Counted from the first letter of the stretch, positions 18,001-26,720 are shown. The stretch is 64,000 nucleotides of DNA from Algibacter pacificus (GCF_008033385.1 NZ_VOGY01000003.1:1-64000); one strand, 5' to 3'. Notes: generated by a model not told the origin, from the letters alone. Numbers and translations: made by a program.

Positions 18001-18196
18001 ACTATCTTTAAGCTATCAAATCCCTTCAAAACTATTAACTGGTTGGGGCGCTAAAAAAGCATCTATTAGTTTAACAGGTCAAAATGTACTCTTATGGGCT
18101 AAGGATTATAAATATTCAGATCCAGATAACAGAGTAGAAGATTTTGCCGATCCATCAGTAAGATATCTTGGAGCCAATCTTAAACTTTCATTTTAA
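15011..18196 (+). CDS. SusC/RagA-type TonB-linked outer-membrane transporter
   Basis: 1061 residues, normal for SusC-like proteins. Signal peptide (ending AQAQ at about 30); a carboxypeptidase-regulatory-like beta-sandwich (GIVLDETGTPLPGASVILKG, then FDGKFSINV and VSYVGYITKDV); a TonB box region (LDEVVVTALGIKRE); a plug with GFRGANGAILITSKNG; and a long beta-barrel ending SVRYLGANLKLSF with the terminal phenylalanine. It imports oligosaccharides across the outer membrane using TonB energy, as a complex with the SusD-like lipoprotein encoded 59 bases downstream. Neighbouring genes suggest a beta-glucan ligand with phosphodiester decoration (inference). Confidence 0.96.
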   Translation: MKLKRCNQKTKTLLCTLFLFVATMSMTQAQNIINGIVLDETGTPLPGASVILKGTNNGTSTDFDGKFSINVTKDDTILEVSYVGYITKDVAISNTPITIKLQPDIKALDEVVVTALGIKREQKALGYSVQEISGETIQKVSGVDVGTSLSGKVAGLLVNNSTDFNTAPEITIRGEEPLLVIDGIAYQNRTLSDISSEDIESMSVLKGATASALYGFRGANGAILITSKNGSTGKNGFSVDLTTNTMFSAGFLAIPERQNIYGRGTNNTYNINQDQSWGQVMDGSIQTQWDPIAKEFRDFEYIARGKNNFKNFLEQGYITNNNISIAFKEDKIALRSSLNWIEQKGQYPNSKLNKFTYSFGGDVNLDKFKLSSNLSYSKRESPNMGSNGYTSYDPMYSLLIWSPMDWDVRDYKDNYWLIPGELQNNHYGYDFENNKYSGKNQNTPYFDRYQKINEVSRDIFNADLSMNYDISNWLKATVRSGLDFYVDRGQLRVSKGSYTSTGNTSVPGTSSTWNGSRTGAYVTGKSQGFSINNDLLLSGSQKLLDNKLEVEYLTGGTIYYQRNDNLNASTSGGISIPEFFSLNASVNPAVVNESITQQQVNSVFGRLGISWNKLIYADITARNDWSSTLTGPGVEGSKKSYFYPSFSGSFVVSELIKESTRDWLDLLKIRSSWTKSKKPAGIYDINSVFNTSPGTWNGLNGASAPNNLYNLSSISPESANTLEMGLQAMFLKKRLTVDVSYYKKHMYDFLQTGALSATSGYTGVVLNKDDEIDRKGWEVAVSGTPIKTDNLQWNLGLNWSTYKDVYAKIDQTYTQNDSKPWIKVGERTDHYVGKDFMTAPGTNDYVYSNGRIVKNPYNTVFGYANPDWIWGANSTLTYKNLSLFISFDGLVGGLSSSRTESYMWQSGVHPDSATPERALDVATPGSSNYIGEGVMVTSGTVEFDTDGTILSDTRVFETNTVATTYLRAVKDLHASSAWGGTGTTTDAFSRTYLKLRELSLSYQIPSKLLTGWGAKKASISLTGQNVLLWAKDYKYSDPDNRVEDFADPSVRYLGANLKLSF

Positions 18197-18255
18197 TAAA
18201 ACTAAATGAATTCAAATAGTTTTAAAGCCTACCAATAACATATAAATAAAAACAA

Positions 18256-19782
18256 ATGAAACTTTTAAAATATATATTCTTTATAATAGCCTTGCTGGCT
18301 ATAACATATTCTTGTGAGAATTTCGAAGAAATAAACACAAACCCAGATACTTCAACAGTTGTTGCCCCAGATATGCTAGCCACTCAGGTTTTAAAAAACA
18401 CATTTACAATGAATGGAAGCGGCATCTTTGATTTTGTTTCAGAAAACTTGTTTAACAAGCATGTTGCTGCATTAGATCCAAGTATACCAAGTTCCAACCA
18501 GTATTACTACGTTAATTTTGGTAGCTTTAGCAATTACAGTATGTTAACCGACTTAAACTTTATGACACAATTTGCAGAAGGAAACCAAGCAGAACCTTCT
18601 TATAAAGGTTTAGCGTTATTCTTAAAAGCATATTATGGATTCAATGCCACTTTGGCTATGGGCGATGTTCCATATTCTGAAGCAGGCATGGCTAACAAAG
18701 GCATAACTAGACCTGCTTACGACACACAATCCGAGGTAATTACTCAAATTTTAAACGATTTAGAACTAGCCGAAACTTACTTCGCTGAAGGCTTTAATTT
18801 TAGTGGTGATATTATGTTTAATGGAGATGCTAGTAAATGGCAAAAGCTATGTAATGCGATGCAATTAAAAGTGATACAAACCATAAGCAAAAAAGCTACA
18901 GCCGATCAAAAAACACGTTTTGCAGCCATTGTAAATGCTAACAATTTACTGGAAGGTAACGATGATAATTTTAAATTGGTTTACACCAAAATGGCAAATA
19001 CCAACCATCAATTCCATAATGGTGAAAACCTAAGAATTAATACAGCCATCTCTAAATTAACTGCCGATTTCTTAAAAACAAATAAAGATCGTAGACTATT
19101 TTATTTTGCTGAACCTGCTCCCAAATTATTAGCAGCCGGAAAGTCTGCTTCAGATTTTGATGCTTATCAAGGCGCTCTAACATCATTAGACCCAACAACA
19201 TTAGCTTTTAACAAAGAGAATGGCGATTACTCTTTTATTAATTCACGTTATGTTGATTTTATGGATGGTGAACCATTATTACGCTTTACCTATGCCGAAC
19301 AATGCTTTATAATTGCAGAAGCAATTGAGGAAGGCTGGGTAACCGGGAATGCACAAAACTATTACGAAAATGGTGTAAAAGCAATGCTGAAATATTATAT
19401 GGAATTACCCAACACAGCCGGTTATATTCACGGTATGGCTATCGACCAAAATTATATAGACAATTATTTTACAGGAACCGCCGCTTATGCAACCGCTGGA
19501 ACTAAAAACGATAGACTAAAACAAATTTTAACCCAAAGATGGCTAATCGATTTCTTACAAGCAAACGGCGGAAATTACCCTCAATTTTTACGCACAGGTT
19601 ACCCCGAATATCCATTAGATCCAGAAACAAGTTTAAATCCTGATGATACTTCGGTGTATCCAAAACGTTGGAAATACCCAACATCGGAACAAACAACAAA
19701 CCCTGAAAATTATCAAAAAGCCATTAACGATCAATACGACGGCTATGATGGTGTTAATAAAACACCATGGTATTTACAGTAA
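18256..19782 (+). CDS. SusD/RagB-type nutrient-binding lipoprotein
   Basis: 508 residues with a lipoprotein signal (AITYSC, lipidated C20) and the start ENFEEINTNPDTS, typical of the SusD-like_2 subfamily. TPR-like helical segments (YKGLALFLKAYYGFNATLAMGD, ASKWQKLCNAMQLKVIQTIS) and the C-terminal LTQRWLIDFLQANGGNYPQFLR and YPKRWKYPTSEQ are family features. It sits on the outside of the outer membrane as the lid of the SusC transporter and binds glycan. A strong terminator 30 bases after the stop separates susCD from the enzyme genes, so susCD may be more abundant than the enzymes. Confidence 0.95.
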   Translation: MKLLKYIFFIIALLAITYSCENFEEINTNPDTSTVVAPDMLATQVLKNTFTMNGSGIFDFVSENLFNKHVAALDPSIPSSNQYYYVNFGSFSNYSMLTDLNFMTQFAEGNQAEPSYKGLALFLKAYYGFNATLAMGDVPYSEAGMANKGITRPAYDTQSEVITQILNDLELAETYFAEGFNFSGDIMFNGDASKWQKLCNAMQLKVIQTISKKATADQKTRFAAIVNANNLLEGNDDNFKLVYTKMANTNHQFHNGENLRINTAISKLTADFLKTNKDRRLFYFAEPAPKLLAAGKSASDFDAYQGALTSLDPTTLAFNKENGDYSFINSRYVDFMDGEPLLRFTYAEQCFIIAEAIEEGWVTGNAQNYYENGVKAMLKYYMELPNTAGYIHGMAIDQNYIDNYFTGTAAYATAGTKNDRLKQILTQRWLIDFLQANGGNYPQFLRTGYPEYPLDPETSLNPDDTSVYPKRWKYPTSEQTTNPENYQKAINDQYDGYDGVNKTPWYLQ

Positions 19783-19811
19783 AAAAATATTAAAATTCAA
19801 AACATCTTAAA

Positions 19812-19847
19812 AATCTAAAGGCATCATATATTGCCTTTAGATTTTTT
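19812..19847 (+). terminator. Rho-independent terminator after susD
   Basis: Perfect 12-base stem AATCTAAAGGCA / TGCCTTTAGATT with an 8-base loop, followed by six T residues. It stands between susD and the GDPD-GH16 gene, which starts 24 bases later. I see no separate TAnnTTTG box for the latter, so read-through from susCD is likely. Confidence 0.88.
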
Positions 19848-19870
19848 ATCATTTCAAAAACAAAGAAATC

Positions 19871-21451
19871 ATGTCGAAATTTAAGAGCCTCCTATTTTTC
19901 ACACTGCTCCTTACCTGTTTATTTTCTTGCGATAAAAGCACAAATAAAAAAATAATTTTTGCCAATAATATAGTTATTGCCCATCGTGGCGCTTGGCAAA
20001 CAGATGGCCTTCCCAAAAACTCTATAGCATCCCTAAGAAAAGCTATCGATTTAGGTTGCGTAGGTTCGGAATTTGATATTCGCATGACGGCCGATAGTGT
20101 TCTAATTGTAACTCACGATGCCGATTATAACGGATTAGACATTGAAACTTCAAACTTTGAAACCTTATCTAAACACAAACTTTCAAACGGAGAACCCCTA
20201 CCAACCTTTAAACAATATTTGCAAGCAGGTATAACAAACAACACCTCAACAGGCCTTGTTTGCGAAATTAAACCTTCAAAATTTAAAGAAAGAAATAGTT
20301 TTATAGCAGCACAAGTTTTAGCAACTGTAAAAGAATTGAACGCAGAACCATACATACTATCCTACATAAGCTTTAGTTATGATGTGCTTAAACAAATAAA
20401 AACATTAGACAACACGGCTAAAACACAATATCTTGATGGCTCCAAAACGCCAGAAACCCTAAAGAAAGATGGTATTTCGGGATTAGATTATTCAGTTGGC
20501 AATCTAAAAAAACATTCCGATTGGATAGACAGCGCCAAAAACCATGCGTTAATTTTAAACGCGTGGACCGTAAATAAAACCGAAGATATCGATTGGCTTA
20601 TAGCACATAATTTTGACTATATTACTACCGATAATCCCGAATTGGTTTTCGAGCGCGTAAAAAAAAGCCCCTTAAACCAAGGATACCAATTAGTTTGGAA
20701 CGATGAATTTAATTACAACGGAAAACCAGACAACACAAAATGGGGTTACGAAACAGGGTTAATAAGAAATGTTGAAAAACAATATTATGTAGATAGCTTA
20801 AAAAATGCCCGAGTTGAAAAAGGTCTTTTAATTTTAGAAACTCACAAAGAGCAAATTAAAAATTCAGCCTTTGTTTCTAAAGAGGATAAAGATTGGAAAA
20901 AACAATGGGAATTTGCCGAGTATACCGCACCAAGCCTAACCACAAAAAACATAGCGCAATGGACGTATGGACGTATAGAAATTAGAGCACAACTACCAAA
21001 AGGCACCGGGCTTTGGCCTGCATTTTGGATGCTTGGCACCAATTACAACGAGGTAAAATGGCCAGAATGTGGCGAAATAGATATTATGGAACATGTTGGT
21101 TTTAATCCCGATTCAATTTTTGGAACCATCCACAGCAAAGCCTATAACCACATGAAAGGCACACAAAAAGGAAAAAAAATACACATTAAAAAACCGTATG
21201 ATACTTTTCACATTTTCGCCATAGAATGGACGCCTGAAAAAATAGATTTTATTTTAGACGATACCATTTATAACCATATAGAAAACGAACATAAAACAAC
21301 CGCCGAATGGCCTTTCGATCAAGATTTTTATCTTAAAATGAATATTGCTGTGGGTGGTATGCTTGGCGGAAAAAAAGGTATTGATGATAGCGTATTTCCA
21401 CAAAAAATGCTCATCGATTATGTTCGCGTTTTTCAATTAAAAAACAATTAG
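19871..21451 (+). CDS. GDPD-GH16 fusion lipoprotein (phosphodiesterase plus beta-glucanase)
   Basis: 526 residues with a lipobox (LFSC, lipidated C20). Residues about 33-265 form a glycerophosphodiester phosphodiesterase domain: H38 and R39 in AHRGAW, E67 and D69 in SEFDIRMT, H82 in THDAD, and EIKPSK as a later ligand; the common PENT motif is PKNS here. Residues 272-526 form a glycoside hydrolase family 16 domain (YQLVWNDEFNYNGKPDNTKW, WTYGRIEIRAQLPKG, GLWPAFWMLG) with the catalytic EIDIME, nucleophile E402 and acid/base E407. GH16 of this type cleaves beta-1,3 or mixed beta-glucans. The fusion suggests one surface or periplasmic enzyme that removes a phosphodiester substituent and cuts the backbone. 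No frameshift is seen, so the fusion looks real. Confidence 0.93.
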   Translation: MSKFKSLLFFTLLLTCLFSCDKSTNKKIIFANNIVIAHRGAWQTDGLPKNSIASLRKAIDLGCVGSEFDIRMTADSVLIVTHDADYNGLDIETSNFETLSKHKLSNGEPLPTFKQYLQAGITNNTSTGLVCEIKPSKFKERNSFIAAQVLATVKELNAEPYILSYISFSYDVLKQIKTLDNTAKTQYLDGSKTPETLKKDGISGLDYSVGNLKKHSDWIDSAKNHALILNAWTVNKTEDIDWLIAHNFDYITTDNPELVFERVKKSPLNQGYQLVWNDEFNYNGKPDNTKWGYETGLIRNVEKQYYVDSLKNARVEKGLLILETHKEQIKNSAFVSKEDKDWKKQWEFAEYTAPSLTTKNIAQWTYGRIEIRAQLPKGTGLWPAFWMLGTNYNEVKWPECGEIDIMEHVGFNPDSIFGTIHSKAYNHMKGTQKGKKIHIKKPYDTFHIFAIEWTPEKIDFILDDTIYNHIENEHKTTAEWPFDQDFYLKMNIAVGGMLGGKKGIDDSVFPQKMLIDYVRVFQLKNN

Positions 21452-21454
21452 AAA

Positions 21455-22300
21455 ATGAAGTATTATTCCATAATAGTATTCGTATTAATCATGAATTTAC
21501 AAAGTTGTAAAACTAAAATCATGTCTTCAAATATTAAAGTAATGACCTACAACATCCGTTTAGATGTTGCTTCCGATGGTGAAAATGCCTGGCCAAACCG
21601 AAAGGATTTTTTAAGCAGTCAGGTATTATTTAACGCTCCCGATATTATGGGTGTTCAAGAAGCAAAACCAAACCAAATGAGTGATTTAAAGGCGGCTTTA
21701 AAAAACTACAAAACCATTGGGACGGGTCGTGATGGTGAAAATAAAGGTGAATTTTCGGCTATTTTTTATAATTCAGAAACAGTAAAAGTTGAAAAAGAAA
21801 ATACCTTTTGGCTATCCGAAACTCCAAATAAAATCTCACAGGGTTGGGATGCTGCCTGTCCTAGAATTTGCACATACGGCTTATTTACTCATTTGGAAAC
21901 CCATCAAAAATTTTGGGTGTTTAACACCCATTTAGACCATAAAGGCCAACAAGCGCAACTTAAAGGTATGGCTCTAATTCAAGAGAAAATAAAAACTATA
22001 AATACAAATAATTTACCGGTGATTTTAACTGGCGATTTTAATGTGGAACCGGATAGTGAATTAATTACCAAACTAAAACAAACCATGAACGACTCTAAAG
22101 ATATCGCAAAATTATCTTTTGGATCTAACGGTACTTTTAATGGTTTTAAGTTTAACGAATTGGTTACCCGAAGAATTGATTATATTACCGTCTCAAAAAA
22201 CAATATTGAAGTAGAAAAATATGGTGTTTTATCTAGTGCCGTTAATTTAAAATATGCTTCAGATCATTTTCCTGTTTTAACCGAATTAAAAATTAAGTAA
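21455..22300 (+). CDS. Endonuclease/exonuclease/phosphatase family lipoprotein
   Basis: 281 residues, lipoprotein signal with C18 (NLQSC). Motifs of the DNase I-like phosphatase fold: MTYNIRLD, E69 in GVQEAKPNQM, NTHLDHKG, D194 and N196 in TGDFNVEPDS, RRIDYITVS, and D270 H271 in ASDHFPVL. Exported members of this family in Bacteroidota act as phosphodiesterases or phosphatases rather than nucleases. It begins four bases after the GDPD-GH16 stop and 12 bases before the GH3 gene, so the three enzymes form one operon. It may handle the phosphorylated group released from the glycan (inference). Confidence 0.9.
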   Translation: MKYYSIIVFVLIMNLQSCKTKIMSSNIKVMTYNIRLDVASDGENAWPNRKDFLSSQVLFNAPDIMGVQEAKPNQMSDLKAALKNYKTIGTGRDGENKGEFSAIFYNSETVKVEKENTFWLSETPNKISQGWDAACPRICTYGLFTHLETHQKFWVFNTHLDHKGQQAQLKGMALIQEKIKTINTNNLPVILTGDFNVEPDSELITKLKQTMNDSKDIAKLSFGSNGTFNGFKFNELVTRRIDYITVSKNNIEVEKYGVLSSAVNLKYASDHFPVLTELKIK

Positions 22301-22311
22301 CCAACTCCTTT

Positions 22312-24636
22312 ATGAAAATATCCAACACCCTTTTAAAATTTTTATGCATTTTTAGCGTCGTCTTTTTAGTGATTAGTTTTAAAAACCAAGACCCTAAAAA
22401 AAAGACTAATCCCCCAAAAAGTGATTCCATAACTCAAAAAGTGGATTCGGTTTTAGCCTTAATGCATCTAAATGAAAAAATTGGGCAATTGGTGCAATAT
22501 GCTGGAAAATGGGATGCTACTGGGCCAACATCAACACAAAACGACCAATACAAACTTAAAAAACTCAAAAACGGAGAAGTTGGTTCTATGCTCAATATTA
22601 CTTCGGTAAAAAGTATTCGAGAAACTCAGAAAATAGTCATGGAACATTCCCGACTTAAAATTCCGCTTATTTTTGCTTACGATGTTATTCACGGTTATCA
22701 AACTATTTTCCCCATTCCACTGGGAGAAACAGCCAGTTGGGATTTAGAAGCTATGGAATTATCGGCCGCTATTGCAGCCAAAGAAAGTGCGGCGGCTGGG
22801 TTAAACTGGACCTTTGCTCCAATGATTGATGTGTCTCGAGATGCACGATGGGGCAGAGTTATGGAAGGTGCTGGCGAAGATCCTTACTTAAATTCGGTAG
22901 TTGGCGTGGCTCGTATTAAAGGGTTGCAAGGTGACGATTTATCTAATAATTTCAAAATTGCAGCTTGCGCAAAACATTTTGCCGGTTACGCTTTTGCTGA
23001 AGCAGGACGTGATTACAATACGGTTAATATTGGAACAAACGAACTATACAACACCATCCTACCACCGTTTAAAGCCGCTGCAGATGCAGGCGTAGCAACC
23101 TTTATGAATGCCTTTAATGATATTGATGGTATTCCTGCTACGGGACACAAAGGCTTACAACGCGATTTATTAAAAGGCACTTGGGGTTGGGATGGTTTTG
23201 TTGTTTCAGACTGGGGTTCTATTGGTGAAATGGTTACTCACGGTTACGCAGAAAACAAAAAACACGCCGCAGAAATCGCTTTAAATGCAGGGAGTGATAT
23301 GGATATGGAATCTTATGCTTACGAAACGCATTTGGAAGAGTTGCTTTCCGAAAACAAAATAACTATAAATCAAATTGACGATGCCGTAAAACGTGTTTTA
23401 AAATTAAAATTTGAACTTGGTCTTTTTGATGACCCTTACAAATACTGTAACGAACAACGCGAAAAAGATGAGATTTACACTAAAGAAAACCTAGCAATAG
23501 CGCGAGATGTTGCAAAAAAATCTATCGTATTACTTAAAAATGAAAACAAACAATTACCCTTATCAAAATCCATTAAAAGCATTGCCGTTATTGGACCATT
23601 AGCCAACGACAAAGACACCCCCTTAGGAAATTGGCGCGCTAAAGGCAGTTATAATTCCGCAGTATCATTACTCGAAGGCGTAAAACAGGCGGTTGACAAA
23701 AATACCGTAATTCATTATGCCAAAGGTGTCGATTTAACGGTACCTACAGCAAAAGCTGGAACCAATCAATTTGCCCGTCAATTAAAATTCAACACCACCG
23801 ACACGACTGGTATTGCCGAATCTGTTGCTGCGGCAAAAAAATCGGATGTTGTGTTATTGACCATTGGTGAAAATGCCTATCAAACGGGAGAAGGTCGTAG
23901 CCAAACTCATATTGGATTTTTGGGATTACAAAACGATTTATTAGAAGCCATTTATAAAGTGAACCAAAATATTGTTGTGGTTTTAATGAACGGTCGCCCT
24001 ATGGATTTACGTCGTGTTTCCGAAATTACACCAGCCATTTTAGAGTGCTGGCATTTAGGATCGCAAGCAGGAAACGCCATTGCCGATGTGGTTTTTGGTG
24101 ATTATAATCCATCGGGGAAATTACCCATGTCTTTTCCTTATGATGTTGGACAAATGCCTTTATATTATAACCAGAAAAATACGGGACGACCATCTAGCCA
24201 AAATATGGTAACATATTCAGGATATCAAGATGCTCCAAAAACAGCTTTGTATCCTTTTGGTTTTGGTTTGAGTTACACACAATTTTCATATAAAAACCTA
24301 TTATTAAGTGCAAACGACATGCCTATACACGGCGAAATTAAAGTAAGTGTAGATATTACAAATACAGGTGATCAAGCTGGAGAAGAAGTTGTTCAACTTT
24401 ACATCCGTGATATCACAGGGAGTTTTATTAGACCCATAAAAGAATTAAAAGGCTTCGAAAAACTGATGCTAAACGCTGGCGAAACTAAAACCGTTACGTT
24501 CAATATAAATGCCGAAATGCTTCAGTTTTATACGGCCAATAAAAAATGGGAAGTAGAACCTGGGAAATTCAATGTTTGGGTTGGTGGCGATTCGACAACC
24601 ACACTAAAAGCGTCCTTTTCGGTGAAGAAAGATTAA
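22312..24636 (+). CDS. bglX: Glycoside hydrolase family 3 beta-glucosidase (BglX-like)
   Basis: 774 residues: signal peptide, the GH3 TIM barrel (GLNWTFAPMIDVSRDARWGR, AACAKHFAGYAFAEAGRDYN), the catalytic nucleophile D300 in VVSDWGS, the alpha/beta sandwich domain (LLTIGENAYQTGEGRSQ, LMNGRPMDLRRVS) and a C-terminal fibronectin-III-like domain (VSVDITNTGDQAGEEVVQLYIRD). The length and domain order match periplasmic BglX. It removes terminal beta-linked glucose from oligosaccharides, which fits downstream processing of GH16 products imported by SusCD. It is the last gene of the enzyme operon. Confidence 0.94.
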   Translation: MKISNTLLKFLCIFSVVFLVISFKNQDPKKKTNPPKSDSITQKVDSVLALMHLNEKIGQLVQYAGKWDATGPTSTQNDQYKLKKLKNGEVGSMLNITSVKSIRETQKIVMEHSRLKIPLIFAYDVIHGYQTIFPIPLGETASWDLEAMELSAAIAAKESAAAGLNWTFAPMIDVSRDARWGRVMEGAGEDPYLNSVVGVARIKGLQGDDLSNNFKIAACAKHFAGYAFAEAGRDYNTVNIGTNELYNTILPPFKAAADAGVATFMNAFNDIDGIPATGHKGLQRDLLKGTWGWDGFVVSDWGSIGEMVTHGYAENKKHAAEIALNAGSDMDMESYAYETHLEELLSENKITINQIDDAVKRVLKLKFELGLFDDPYKYCNEQREKDEIYTKENLAIARDVAKKSIVLLKNENKQLPLSKSIKSIAVIGPLANDKDTPLGNWRAKGSYNSAVSLLEGVKQAVDKNTVIHYAKGVDLTVPTAKAGTNQFARQLKFNTTDTTGIAESVAAAKKSDVVLLTIGENAYQTGEGRSQTHIGFLGLQNDLLEAIYKVNQNIVVVLMNGRPMDLRRVSEITPAILECWHLGSQAGNAIADVVFGDYNPSGKLPMSFPYDVGQMPLYYNQKNTGRPSSQNMVTYSGYQDAPKTALYPFGFGLSYTQFSYKNLLLSANDMPIHGEIKVSVDITNTGDQAGEEVVQLYIRDITGSFIRPIKELKGFEKLMLNAGETKTVTFNINAEMLQFYTANKKWEVEPGKFNVWVGGDSTTTLKASFSVKKD

Positions 24637-24714
24637 AACAGCAATCAAACTAAAAAAGTAATCTTCTAAAAATTAACTATCAACAAAATTAAACATTACA
24701 AAAATCAAAAAACT

Positions 24715-24722
24715 TATCTTTG
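24715..24722 (+). promoter_or_regulatory. -7 box TATCTTTG of the envelope cluster
   Basis: TATCTTTG lies 48 bases before the TTG start of the flippase gene at 24771 and opens a run of six plus-strand genes that reaches 31156. Confidence 0.6.
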
Positions 24723-24770
24723 CATTAGGTTAGCTAAAATCGTATTTTTTGGCCTAATAAAAATTCAAAC

Positions 24771-26231
24771 TTGAGTACATTAAAAAAGTTCTTCAAAGAC
24801 ACTATTATTTATGGCATCGCTGCTATTTTGCCGCGAGCCATTAATATCGGTTTAGTAAAACTACACACCAGTGTTTTTGGAGCAGAACGTTATGCTGTAA
24901 ACACAGACTATTATGTCTATGCCGCTTATTTAAACGCCCTACTCACCTATGGATTAGAAACTGCTTTTTTTCGTTTTTTCAGTAAAGAACAAGAAAAAGG
25001 CAAAGTCATTTCAACCTCATTTATTTCGCTTTTAATAACAACAACTTTATTTTTATTTGCGGCTTTATTTTTCGCAGAAAATATAACCACCCTATTCAAC
25101 TTCGAAAACATCCTCCATGTTAAAATTTTAATTTGGACGGTCTATCTCGATACCATCGTGGTTATTCCTTTCGCTTATTTACGCGTCACTAACAGGCCGA
25201 TAAAATTCACCGCAATTAAAGTGTTTAATATTATAATTTTAGCGGTTTTAAACATTCTATTTCTATGGGTAATCCCTAAAGGAATCCTTTCTGAATCAAC
25301 CATACCATCAACATTTCGTTTTTATATCAATGGGCAACCCCAAGTTATATATATCTTTTTGGCCAATGTAATCGCGAGTCTTTTTACCCTTATCGTATTA
25401 CTTCCAATCGTAATAAAAATTAAATTTTCATTCGATAAAACAACCTTTAAAACGCTAATAACCTATAGTATTCCTATCATGATAGGCAGTTTAGCTTATG
25501 TTACTAATGAGAATATAGACAAACTATTTTTAGGCAATTTAATAGGAGATAAAGACATGGGTATCTATGCCGGATGCTATAAATTAGGCGTTTTTATGAC
25601 GCTTTACATTATGGCATTTAGACTTGGAGCCGAACCGTTCTTTTTTAATCACGCCAAAGAAAAAAACGCCAAAAACAACTATGCCACCATTTTAAAATGG
25701 TTTACTATTTTAGGAGCTATTTTTATGCTTATTGTGGTTTGTTATATTGATTTATTTGCCAATATTTTACTCGGCCAACCAGAATATTTCGAGGCCTTAA
25801 AAATTGTTCCAATCATTCTACTAGCCAATTTATGCTTAGGCATTTATAACAACCTCTCTATTTGGTATAAACTTACAGACAAAACACTTTATGGCATGTA
25901 CATTTCCATTTTTGGAGCCTTAGTAACCATAATATTCAACCTGATTATGATACCAATAATTGGTTTTATGGCTTCGGCTTGGGCCACATTAGCTGCCTAC
26001 GGAAGCATGATGATTATTTCTTATGTAATAGGAAAAAAATATTATCCCGTTCCCTATCATGTTAAAAGTGTCATTAAGTACCTTGCTATAGTTTCATTAT
26101 TTAGTTATATTTCATTTATGGAAACTTTTAGAGGAAACTATATTGTGGCAACCGCACTAGTTTTAGTATTTTTGGGAATCATTTATTTTTCAGAAAAAAA
26201 AGACATAAAACAACTATTAAATAAGAACTAA
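24771..26231 (+). CDS. Polysaccharide flippase of the MOP superfamily (Wzx/PST-like)
   Basis: 486 residues with about 12-14 membrane spans; the N-terminus STLKKFFKDTIIYGIAAILPR is typical of the flavobacterial oligosaccharide flippase family placed before dut. It probably moves a lipid-linked glycan across the inner membrane. The start is TTG at 24771: it gives exactly the conserved N-terminus and no in-frame ATG is near. A hairpin lies between its stop and dut. Its order with dut, a nucleotidyltransferase, TPR, DUF4292 and an EnvC-like protein recurs in this bacterial family, which suggests a constitutive envelope role, distinct from the Wzx of the 43-60 kb locus. Confidence 0.88.
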   Translation: MSTLKKFFKDTIIYGIAAILPRAINIGLVKLHTSVFGAERYAVNTDYYVYAAYLNALLTYGLETAFFRFFSKEQEKGKVISTSFISLLITTTLFLFAALFFAENITTLFNFENILHVKILIWTVYLDTIVVIPFAYLRVTNRPIKFTAIKVFNIIILAVLNILFLWVIPKGILSESTIPSTFRFYINGQPQVIYIFLANVIASLFTLIVLLPIVIKIKFSFDKTTFKTLITYSIPIMIGSLAYVTNENIDKLFLGNLIGDKDMGIYAGCYKLGVFMTLYIMAFRLGAEPFFFNHAKEKNAKNNYATILKWFTILGAIFMLIVVCYIDLFANILLGQPEYFEALKIVPIILLANLCLGIYNNLSIWYKLTDKTLYGMYISIFGALVTIIFNLIMIPIIGFMASAWATLAAYGSMMIISYVIGKKYYPVPYHVKSVIKYLAIVSLFSYISFMETFRGNYIVATALVLVFLGIIYFSEKKDIKQLLNKN

Positions 26232-26234
26232 AAT

Positions 26235-26254
26235 GGTCTTCTTTTTAGAAGACC
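26235..26254 (+). promoter_or_regulatory. mRNA hairpin just upstream of dut
   Basis: Stem GGTCTTCT / AGAAGACC with a TTTT loop, ending 10 bases before the dut ATG. There is no T tract after it, so it is not a classic terminator; it may slow or tune dut translation. Confidence 0.5.
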
Positions 26255-26264
26255 AAACATCAAC

Positions 26265-26699
26265 ATGCAAATAAAAATAATAAACAAATCGAGTCACGAC
26301 TTACCGCACTATGAAACCATAGCATCGGCTGGTATGGACTTACGCGCGAATATACCAGAAGCTATCTCTTTAAAACCATTAGAAAGAACCATTGTAAAAA
26401 CAGGACTTTTTATTGAATTACCTATAGGTTTTGAAGCACAAGTTCGCCCACGAAGTGGATTGGCTGCAAAAAAAGGCGTTACCGTTTTAAACGCACCAGG
26501 AACTATTGATGCGGATTACCGTGGTGAAATAGGCGTAATTTTAGTAAATATTTCAAACGAAGATTTTATTATCGAAAACGGCGAACGTATTGCTCAATTA
26601 GTCATAGCCAAACATGAACGTGCCGAATGGATTTCAGTAAAAAATTTATCTGAAACATCTCGTGGTGAGGGTGGTTTTGGAAGTACTGGAGTAAAATAA
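26265..26699 (+). CDS. dut: dUTP diphosphatase (dUTPase)
   Basis: 144 residues, the usual length of trimeric dUTPase. All five conserved motifs are visible: AGMDLRANI (1), [11 protein letters not shown] (2), [18 protein letters not shown] (3), GERIAQLVI (4) and the C-terminal arm [10 protein letters not shown] (5). It hydrolyses dUTP to dUMP and pyrophosphate, keeping uracil out of DNA and feeding thymidylate synthesis. It is embedded in an envelope gene cluster, an arrangement seen in related genomes that probably reflects shared transcription rather than function. Confidence 0.97.
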   Translation: MQIKIINKSSHDLPHYETIASAGMDLRANIPEAISLKPLERTIVKTGLFIELPIGFEAQVRPRSGLAAKKGVTVLNAPGTIDADYRGEIGVILVNISNEDFIIENGERIAQLVIAKHERAEWISVKNLSETSRGEGGFGSTGVK

Positions 26700-26720
26700 G
26701 AAAAGCTTAAAAACAAATAG

